11,873 bases of DNA from the NCBI RefSeq assembly GCF_937941905.1, contig NZ_CALDGS010000074.1, positions 1 to 11,873 on the forward strand, written 5' to 3'. Origin of the DNA: an uncultured Mycolicibacterium sp. (GTDB lineage: Bacteria > Actinomycetota > Actinomycetes > Mycobacteriales > Mycobacteriaceae). The notes beneath the pieces are model-generated. The model had not been told where the DNA came from. It saw only the letters and a program-made list of their open reading frames with translations, and did not search any database. Positions 7,290 to 11,873 of this stretch are shown piece by piece; the first letter of the stretch is position 1, and every line of letters begins with the position of its first letter. A program made the translations under genes and the position numbers.

Positions 7290-7293
7290 GGCG

Positions 7294-8220
7294 ATGACCA
7301 GGGTCGTCGCGGTCGCCGGATCCTCCGGGCTGATCGGGTCGGCCCTGGTCTACGCGCTGCGCGCCACCGACCACCGCGTCCTACGCCTGGTGCGCCGGAC
7401 CCCGTCGAACCCGGACGAGCTGTTCTGGGACCCCGACACCGGGGAGTTCGACGCGGCCCGACTGCGCGGGGTGGACGCGGTGGTCAATCTGTGCGGGGTC
7501 GGCATCGGCGACAGACGCTGGACCGGCGCGGTCAAGCAGACGCTGCGCGACAGCCGGATCGGCCCCACCGAGGTGCTGGCCGCCGCGGCCGTCGAGGCCG
7601 GGGTGGGTGTGCTGGTCAACGCCAGCGCGGTCGGCTACTACGGCGACACCCGCGACCGGGTGGTCGACGAGTCCGCTCCGCCCGGCTCCGGCTTCCTGGC
7701 CGGGTTGTGCCGGGACTGGGAAGCCGCGGCCCTTCCGGCGGCCGATCACGGGGTGCGGGTGGTGCTGGCCCGCACCGGCCTGGTGCTCGCCCCGGCCGGC
7801 GGCCTGCTGACGCGGCTGCGGCCGCTGTTCTCGTTCGGGCTGGGCGGCCGGCTCGGCGACGGCCGCCAGTACATGCCGTGGATCGGCATCGAGGACGAGG
7901 TGCGTGCGCTGCGGTTCGTCATCGAGCGCGACGACATCAGCGGGCCGGTGAACCTGACCGGCCCGGCCCCGGTGACCAACGCCGAGTTCACCGCGGCGCT
8001 CGCCCGCGCGTTGCACCGGCCCGCCGTCCTGCCGGTGCCGGTGTTCGCGCTGCGGGCGGCCGTCGGCGAGTTCGCCGACGAGGGCCTGCTGGCCGGGCAG
8101 CGGGCGGTGCCGGCCGTGCTCGAGCGGGCCGGGTTCGAGTTCCGCCGGCACACCGTCGGCGAGGCCCTCGCCTTCGCCCTCCGCGCCCAACGGGACGTTT
8201 CGGCGGAAATGTTCGAGTAG
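7294..8220 (+). CDS. TIGR01777-type SDR epimerase/NAD(P)-binding protein (Rv2216-like)
   Basis: An extended SDR protein of 308 residues in the YfcH/SDR39U1 group (TIGR01777), whose substrate is not known. Seen: a GSSGLIG nucleotide-binding loop (9-15) after the first beta strand, VNLCGVGIGDRRW (64-76), SAVGYYG (111-117) holding the likely catalytic serine and tyrosine region, MPWIGIEDEV (194-203), and a C-terminal DUF1731-like segment LLAGQRAVPAVLERAGF (265-281). This is family length and appears intact. The ATG lies 4 bp after the dlaT stop; there is no good ribosome binding site of its own, so translation is probably coupled to dlaT. Placement between a lipoylated E2 and the lipoate synthesis genes hints at a metabolic link, but nothing in the sequence names a substrate. 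Confidence 0.88.
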   Translation: MTRVVAVAGSSGLIGSALVYALRATDHRVLRLVRRTPSNPDELFWDPDTGEFDAARLRGVDAVVNLCGVGIGDRRWTGAVKQTLRDSRIGPTEVLAAAAVEAGVGVLVNASAVGYYGDTRDRVVDESAPPGSGFLAGLCRDWEAAALPAADHGVRVVLARTGLVLAPAGGLLTRLRPLFSFGLGGRLGDGRQYMPWIGIEDEVRALRFVIERDDISGPVNLTGPAPVTNAEFTAALARALHRPAVLPVPVFALRAAVGEFADEGLLAGQRAVPAVLERAGFEFRRHTVGEALAFALRAQRDVSAEMFE

Positions 8221-8263
8221 ATCCCGCCCGATCGTCGATCTCGGCGCACGCGCCGCGGCCGAG

Positions 8264-8269
8264 TACGGT
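8264..8269 (+). promoter_or_regulatory. -10 element of lipB, leaderless start
   Basis: TACGGT ends six bases before the lipB ATG, placing it at -12 to -7 if the mRNA begins at that ATG. The 55-bp gap after the upstream epimerase gene has no Shine-Dalgarno sequence and no hairpin strong enough to call, so lipB appears to have its own start site while also being open to readthrough from dlaT. Confidence 0.65.
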
Positions 8270-8275
8270 TTCGGT

Positions 8276-8947
8276 ATGGATTCCATCCGCGCGGCGCGGA
8301 CCCCGATCGAGGTGCGTCGGCTCGGCCGCGTCGACTACCACGCCGCCTGGCGGTTGCAGCGCGAACTGGCCGACGCCCGGGTGGCCGGCGGGCCGGACAC
8401 CCTGCTGCTGCTGGAGCATCCCCCGGTCTACACCGCGGGCAAGCGCACCGAGCCGCACGAGCGGCCGGTCGACGGCACCCCGGTGGTCGACGTCGACCGC
8501 GGCGGCAAGATCACCTGGCACGGCCCCGGTCAGCTCGTCGGCTACCCCATCATCGGCCTGGCCGAACCCCTCGATGTGGTCAATTTCGTTCGGCGCCTTG
8601 AGGAATCGCTGATGGCGGTGTGCACCCAACTGGGCCTGCGCACGGTGCGGGTGCCGGGCCGGTCCGGGGTGTGGGTGCCCGCCGACGACCGCGGCCCGGA
8701 CCGCAAGATCGCCGCCATCGGCATCCGGGTGGCCCGCGCGGTCACCCAGCACGGCTTCGCACTGAACTGCGACTGCGATCTGGGGGCGTTCTCGACGATC
8801 GTCCCGTGCGGCATCTCCGACGCCGGGGTGACGTCGCTGAGCGCCGAACTGGGCCGCCGGGTGGGGGTCGACGAGGTCGTCGAGCTGGTCGCCGCCAACG
8901 TCTCGGACGCGCTGGACGGACGGCTGCCGGTAGCATCGACACAGTGA
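8276..8947 (+). CDS. lipB: Octanoyl-[acyl carrier protein]:protein N-octanoyltransferase LipB
   Basis: LipB moves octanoate from octanoyl-ACP to the lipoyl lysine of target proteins such as E2 subunits and GcvH, the first step of lipoate assembly. The product is 223 residues. Seen: LLLLEHPPVYTAGKR (43-57), the substrate-binding block RGGKITWHGPGQLVGYP (75-91), RKIAAIGI (143-150) with Lys144, and IVPCGI (175-180) with Cys178. K144 and C178 correspond to the catalytic dyad K142/C176 known from M. tuberculosis LipB. The family signature is complete and the enzyme should be active. ATG at 8276 is supported by the -10 at fixed distance. Its stop overlaps the lipA start by four bases. Confidence 0.96.
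   Translation: MDSIRAARTPIEVRRLGRVDYHAAWRLQRELADARVAGGPDTLLLLEHPPVYTAGKRTEPHERPVDGTPVVDVDRGGKITWHGPGQLVGYPIIGLAEPLDVVNFVRRLEESLMAVCTQLGLRTVRVPGRSGVWVPADDRGPDRKIAAIGIRVARAVTQHGFALNCDCDLGAFSTIVPCGISDAGVTSLSAELGRRVGVDEVVELVAANVSDALDGRLPVASTQ
8931..8936 (+). promoter_or_regulatory. -10 element of lipA inside the end of lipB
   Basis: TAGCAT lies in the last codons of lipB and ends seven bases before the lipA GTG at 8944. No Shine-Dalgarno sequence precedes that GTG. If used, it would give lipA a leaderless mRNA of its own in addition to the lipB-lipA transcript. It is also coding sequence for lipB, so chance is harder to exclude than at the intergenic sites. Confidence 0.45.
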
Positions 8948-9888
8948 CGGTGTCCCCGGAAGGCCGCAGGCTGCTGCGCCTGGAAGTTCGCAACGCCCAG
9001 ACGCCGATCGAACGCAAGCCGCCGTGGATCAAGACGCGCGTCCGGATGGGTCCGGAGTACCGCGAGCTCAAGGACCTGGTGCGCCGCGAGCAGCTGCACA
9101 CGGTGTGCGAGGAGGCCGGCTGCCCCAACATCTTCGAGTGCTGGGAGGACCGGGAGGCCACCTTCCTCATCGGCGGCGAGCAGTGCACCCGCCGCTGTGA
9201 CTTCTGCCAGATCGACACCGGCAAGCCCGCCGAGCTCGACCGCGACGAGCCGCGCCGGGTGGCCGAGAGCGTGCAGGCGATGGGGCTGCGCTACGCCACC
9301 GTCACCGGGGTGGCCCGCGACGACCTGCCCGACGGCGGGGCGTGGCTGTACGCCGAGACGGTGCGCGCCATCAAGGCGCTCAACCCCGGGACCGGGGTGG
9401 AGCTGCTCATCCCCGACTTCAACGGGGAGCGCCCGCTGCTCGAGCAGGTCTTCGAGGCCCGCCCCGAGGTGCTGGCGCACAACGTCGAGACGGTGCCGCG
9501 CATCTTCAAGCGGATCCGCCCGGCGTTCCGCTACGAGCGCAGCCTGGCGGTGCTGACCGCGGCCCGCGAGCACGGGCTGGTCACCAAGTCCAACCTCATC
9601 CTCGGCATGGGCGAGACCCCCGAGGAGGTGCGGGCCGCGCTGCGCGACCTGCACGACGCCGGCTGCGACCTGGTCACCATCACCCAGTACCTGCGCCCGT
9701 CGGTGCGCCACCACCCGGTGGAGCGCTGGGTGCATCCCGACGAGTTCGCCGAGCACGAGCGCTACGCCCGCGAGCTCGGGTTCGCGGGGGTGCTGTCGGG
9801 TCCGCTGGTGCGCTCGAGCTACCGGGCCGGGCGGCTCTACGCCGAGGCGGCGCGGCTGCGGGCGCTCGACCGGCCACCCGTATCCTGA
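8944..9888 (+). CDS. lipA: Lipoyl synthase LipA (radical SAM, two [4Fe-4S] clusters)
   Basis: LipA inserts sulfur at C6 and C8 of the protein-bound octanoyl chain that LipB attaches, using SAM and sacrificing an auxiliary iron-sulfur cluster. The product is 314 residues. Seen: the auxiliary-cluster cysteines C55, C60, C66 (CEEAGCPNIFEC), the radical SAM motif C81-x3-C85-x2-C88 (CTRRCDFC), the TGVARDDLPDGG stretch (121-132), and the C-terminal RSSY motif (290-293) that supplies the serine ligand of the auxiliary cluster. All essential ligands are present. GTG at 8944 is chosen because MTVSPEGRRLLRLEVRN aligns with the M. tuberculosis start as I recall it, and it overlaps the lipB stop as GTGA, allowing coupled translation. 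A second in-frame GTG at 8950 is possible. A DUF4191-type gene follows after 4 bp. Confidence 0.96.
   Translation: MTVSPEGRRLLRLEVRNAQTPIERKPPWIKTRVRMGPEYRELKDLVRREQLHTVCEEAGCPNIFECWEDREATFLIGGEQCTRRCDFCQIDTGKPAELDRDEPRRVAESVQAMGLRYATVTGVARDDLPDGGAWLYAETVRAIKALNPGTGVELLIPDFNGERPLLEQVFEARPEVLAHNVETVPRIFKRIRPAFRYERSLAVLTAAREHGLVTKSNLILGMGETPEEVRAALRDLHDAGCDLVTITQYLRPSVRHHPVERWVHPDEFAEHERYARELGFAGVLSGPLVRSSYRAGRLYAEAARLRALDRPPVS
9881..9886 (+). promoter_or_regulatory. -10 element of the DUF4191 gene, overlapping the lipA stop
   Basis: TATCCT ends six bases before the ATG at 9893, placing it at -12 to -7 for a leaderless start. Its last T is the first base of the lipA TGA. GAAGGA lies between the hexamer and the ATG, but with no spacer it is too close to act as a good ribosome binding site, so the leaderless reading is favoured. 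Confidence 0.55.
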
Positions 9889-9892
9889 AGGA

Positions 9893-10627
9893 ATGGCGAA
9901 GTCCCGCGACAAGGAGGCCGTCAAGGCCGCCAAGGCCGCCCGCAAGGAGGCGGCCAAGCAGCGCCGCAGCCAGCTGTGGCAGGCGTTCCAGATCCAGCGC
10001 AAAGAGGACAAGCGGCTGCTGCCGTACATGATCGGCGCGTTCGTGCTGATCGTGGCGGCCTCGGTGGCGCTCGGCGTGTGGATCGGCGGCTTCACCATGT
10101 TCATGCTCATCCCGCTGGGCGTGGTGCTGGGCGCGCTGGTGGCGTTCATCATCTTCGGCCGTCGGGCCCAGAAGTCGGTGTACGCCAAGGCCGAGGGCCA
10201 GGCCGGTGCGGCCGCCTGGGCGCTGGACAACCTGCGGGGCAAGTGGCGGGTGACGCACGGCGTGGCGGTCACCGGCAGCTTCGACGCGGTGCACCGGGTG
10301 ATCGGCCGGCCGGGCGTGATCCTGGTCGCCGAGGGGAACCCGAGCCGGGTGAAACCGCTGCTGGCCCAGGAGAAGAAGCGCACCGCGCGGCTGATCGGCG
10401 AGGTGCCGATCTACGACATCGTGGTCGGCAACGGCGAGGGCGAGGTGCCGCTGTCGAAGCTGGAGCGCTACCTGAACCGGCTGCCGGTGAACATCACCGT
10501 CAAACAGCTCGACGCGCTGGAACAGCGGCTGGCCGCCCTGTCGTCCAAGCAGGCCCCGCTGCCGAAGGGGCCGCTGCCCACCCAGGCCAAGATGCGCGGC
10601 GTGTCGCGCACCGTGCGCCGGCGCTGA
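9893..10627 (+). CDS. DUF4191-type membrane protein (Rv2219-like)
   Basis: A 244-residue protein of unknown function. The first 40 residues are very rich in Lys, Ala, Arg and Glu and probably form a basic helix or short coiled coil. Two hydrophobic segments follow, about 46-66 and 68-88, making a helical hairpin that would leave both ends on the same side, most likely the cytosol given the basic flanks. The remainder (about 90-244) is soluble, with the conserved-looking stretch GRPGVILVAEGNPSRVKPLLAQ near 139-160 and a basic C-terminus ending VRRR. No catalytic motif is recognised. It follows lipA by 4 bp, and I recall the same pairing in M. tuberculosis; a role in lipoate metabolism is only suggested by position. 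Family assignment is from memory. Confidence 0.85.
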   Translation: MAKSRDKEAVKAAKAARKEAAKQRRSQLWQAFQIQRKEDKRLLPYMIGAFVLIVAASVALGVWIGGFTMFMLIPLGVVLGALVAFIIFGRRAQKSVYAKAEGQAGAAAWALDNLRGKWRVTHGVAVTGSFDAVHRVIGRPGVILVAEGNPSRVKPLLAQEKKRTARLIGEVPIYDIVVGNGEGEVPLSKLERYLNRLPVNITVKQLDALEQRLAALSSKQAPLPKGPLPTQAKMRGVSRTVRRR

Positions 10628-10654
10628 GCGCCCGGCGGGGACGGCTCAGCGCCG
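10619..10654. terminator. Bidirectional terminator spanning both convergent stop codons
   Basis: CGGCGCTGAGC (10619-10629) and GCTCAGCGCCG (10644-10654) form a perfect 11-bp inverted repeat around a 14-nt loop. Each arm contains the TGA stop of the gene entering it, with Arg-Arg codons before it. The symmetric form suits termination from both directions. No T-run follows. Confidence 0.7.
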
Positions 10655-11125
10655 CACCACCGCGGTGTTGGTGAACCGGTCCTGGTAGCCGCGGAAGTCG
10701 CGATCGGTGAACAGCGCCGGGATGACCGGCACGATCAGCAACCCGCGCACCAGGGCCCGGCCCAGCCCCACGCCCCGGCCGTCGACGGAGACCACCTGCA
10801 GCCCCATCGCGTACTGGCCGGGGGTGAACCCGAACAGCCGCACCGCGGCGACGCCGAGCACCAGCCACACCAGTAGCGGCGCCAGCGACCCGACCTGGGA
10901 CTCGAGCAGCTGTTCGCGGGTGATCAGCCCGACCGACACCGCCAGCCAGCACAGTCCGTAGGCGATCATCCAGTCGATGAACAGGGCGGCGATGCGCCGG
11001 CCGAACCGGGCGATCGACCCGGGGCCGGTCTCCGGGAACCCGAGCCGCTTGCCCGGATAGTCGTCGTCGGTGGTGGGTCGGTTCGATTCGGGACCGGAGA
11101 GCCAGGATCCCAGTGCGCGGGCCAT
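10646..11125 (-). CDS. RDD-family membrane protein (Rv2219A-like)
   Basis: A 159-residue integral membrane protein with an RDD domain. The first 35 residues are polar (PESNRPTTDDDYPGKR). R44 and D51 in RRIAALFIDWMIAYG match the family's Arg and first Asp at the start of the first membrane segment (about 44-66). A second hydrophobic segment covers about 80-101, followed by the FGFTPGQYAMGLQVVSVDG block (98-116), a third hydrophobic stretch (about 124-140), and GYQDRFTNTAVVRR at the end, with D149 as the probable second conserved Asp. The role of this family is poorly defined; some members in other bacteria act in ion or solute transport. ATG at 11125 is chosen because the RDD homology and the -10 fit it; the longer open frame upstream is an artefact. 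It diverges from glnA1. Confidence 0.85.
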   Translation of the reverse strand: MARALGSWLSGPESNRPTTDDDYPGKRLGFPETGPGSIARFGRRIAALFIDWMIAYGLCWLAVSVGLITREQLLESQVGSLAPLLVWLVLGVAAVRLFGFTPGQYAMGLQVVSVDGRGVGLGRALVRGLLIVPVIPALFTDRDFRGYQDRFTNTAVVRR

Positions 11126-11132
11126 ACTGATG

Positions 11133-11138
11133 AGGATA
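11133..11138 (-). promoter_or_regulatory. -10 element of the RDD protein gene, leaderless start
   Basis: TATCCT on the minus strand (aggata on plus) ends seven bases before the ATG at 11125, with no Shine-Dalgarno sequence between. Confidence 0.6.
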
Positions 11139-11224
11139 GGCGGCACCCGGACACCGTTATCCCGGCCACCATCGGGACCTGAATTTCCCGGAAAACCGCA
11201 GCGTGACGCGGATCGGACGATTGC

Positions 11225-11262
11225 GTAACGTCCGCGCAACATTCGGTTGATGACCGCGCAAC
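11225..11262 (+). promoter_or_regulatory. GlnR-type operator upstream of glnA1
   Basis: Four 5-bp boxes are spaced by exactly six bases: GTAAC (11225-11229), GCAAC (11236-11240), TTGAT (11247-11251), GCAAC (11258-11262). The known actinobacterial GlnR pattern is gTnAC-n6-GaAAC-n6-GtnAC-n6-GaAAC. Boxes 1, 2 and 4 fit well (AC-n9-AC between the first two); box 3 keeps only the T and A. GlnR is the OmpR-type nitrogen regulator that controls glnA in Streptomyces and mycobacteria. The site ends 10 bp before the candidate -10. Binding is inferred. Confidence 0.6.
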
Positions 11263-11272
11263 ATCGTGTCCT

Positions 11273-11278
11273 TAGCGT
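11273..11278 (+). promoter_or_regulatory. Candidate -10 element of glnA1
   Basis: TAGCGT would start transcription near 11285, giving a leader of about 30 nt with AAGGAG inside it. TTGATG at 11247-11252 resembles a -35 but the 20-bp spacer is too long, so the promoter may rely on a bound activator. A hexamer this simple could also occur by chance. Confidence 0.4.
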
Positions 11279-11314
11279 CAACGCGCGAGTTACCGAGTAA
11301 AAGGAGAACTTCAG

Positions 11315-11873
11315 GTGGCAGGTAAGACGGCCGACGACATTCTCAGGCTGATCAAGGACGAGGGCGTCGAGTATGTCGACATCCGGTTCTGCGATCTGCC
11401 GGGTGTTGTCCAGCACTTCTCGGTCCCGGCTTCGGCGTTCGACGAGCGCGTCTTCGAAGACGGGTTGGCGTTCGACGGATCCTCGGTCCGGGGGTTCCAG
11501 TCGATCCACGAGTCCGACATGATGCTGCTGCCGGACCCCGAGACCGCCCGGATCGATCCGTTCCGCAAGGCCAAGACCCTCAACATCAACTTCTTCGTCC
11601 ACGACCCGTTCACCCGGGAGGCCTACTCGCGCGACCCGCGCAACGTGGCCCGCAAGGCGGAGAACTACCTCATCAGCACCGGCATCGCCGACACCGCCTA
11701 CTTCGGTGCCGAGGCCGAGTTCTACATCTTCGACTCGGTTCGGTTCGACTCGCAGATGAACGGCACCTTCTACGAGGTCGACTCCGAGTCGGGCTGGTGG
11801 AACACCGGTGAGGCGTTCGAGGCCGACGGCAGCCCCAACCGCGGCTACAAGGTGCGCCCGAAGGGCGGCTACT
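11315..11873 (+). CDS. glnA1: Glutamine synthetase type I, GlnA1 (5' part, cut by window edge)
   Basis: GlnA1 makes glutamine from glutamate, ammonia and ATP as a dodecamer. The window holds 186 codons of a protein near 478 residues. Seen: the N-terminal beta-grasp domain with VDIRFCDLPGVVQHF (21-35), DGSSVRGFQSIHESDM (54-69) with the latch residue D54, KTLNINFFVHDP (87-98), and FGAEAEFYIFD (130-140) carrying metal ligands E133 and E135. The numbering matches M. tuberculosis GlnA1. The start is GTG at 11315 with AAGGAG at 11301-11306 and an 8-nt spacer; no other start fits. Activity is probably also controlled by adenylylation near the C-terminus, outside the window. A GlnR-like operator lies 53 bp upstream. 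Confidence 0.95.
   Translation, partial: MAGKTADDILRLIKDEGVEYVDIRFCDLPGVVQHFSVPASAFDERVFEDGLAFDGSSVRGFQSIHESDMMLLPDPETARIDPFRKAKTLNINFFVHDPFTREAYSRDPRNVARKAENYLISTGIADTAYFGAEAEFYIFDSVRFDSQMNGTFYEVDSESGWWNTGEAFEADGSPNRGYKVRPKGGY

Overview
This window is a piece of mycobacterial core chromosome. The very high G+C, the GTG starts, TANNNT -10 elements without a -35, and the gene order all point to Mycobacteriaceae. From memory the order matches M. tuberculosis H37Rv Rv2210c to Rv2220: ilvE, gcvT, pepB, ephD, dlaT, Rv2216, lipB, lipA, Rv2219, Rv2219A, glnA1. The species cannot be fixed by eye; a non-tuberculous mycobacterium is likely because the protein sequences differ clearly from those of M. 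tuberculosis. There are no mobile elements, CRISPR arrays, tRNAs or rRNAs.

Layout. Positions 1-1964 (minus strand) hold the 5' two thirds of ilvE, cut by the window edge, with gcvT upstream of it. gcvT and pepB (plus strand, 1990-3504) diverge from only 25 bp, where two overlapping -10 elements face opposite ways. pepB converges on ephD (minus, 3575-5329) across a long hairpin. From 5508 the plus strand carries dlaT, an SDR epimerase of unknown role, lipB, lipA and a DUF4191-type membrane protein, tightly packed (4 bp, 55 bp, 4-bp overlap, 4 bp). This last gene converges on an RDD-family membrane protein gene (minus, 10646-11125) over a symmetric terminator. glnA1 starts at 11315 and runs off the right edge. 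Its upstream region holds a four-box sequence matching the GlnR operator pattern.

How the genes fit together. The core is lipoate metabolism. LipB transfers an octanoyl group to carrier lysines, LipA inserts the sulfurs, and DlaT is a major lipoyl carrier, being the E2 of pyruvate dehydrogenase with two lipoyl domains. GcvT is the aminomethyltransferase of the glycine cleavage system, which also works through a lipoyl carrier (GcvH, not in this window). IlvE and GlnA1 add nitrogen and branched-chain amino acid metabolism. EphD and PepB are neighbours with separate roles.

What stands out is regulatory architecture, not a new system. Seven of eleven start codons have a TANNNT hexamer ending 6-8 nt upstream, the mark of leaderless mRNAs. 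The other notable points are the compact gcvT/pepB divergent promoter, the absence of the adenylyl cyclase gene (Rv2212) that sits there in M. tuberculosis, the GlnR-like site before glnA1, a terminator whose arms encode the C-termini of two convergent genes, and an exact 27-bp duplication inside dlaT. I found no evidence of a previously undescribed multi-gene system.
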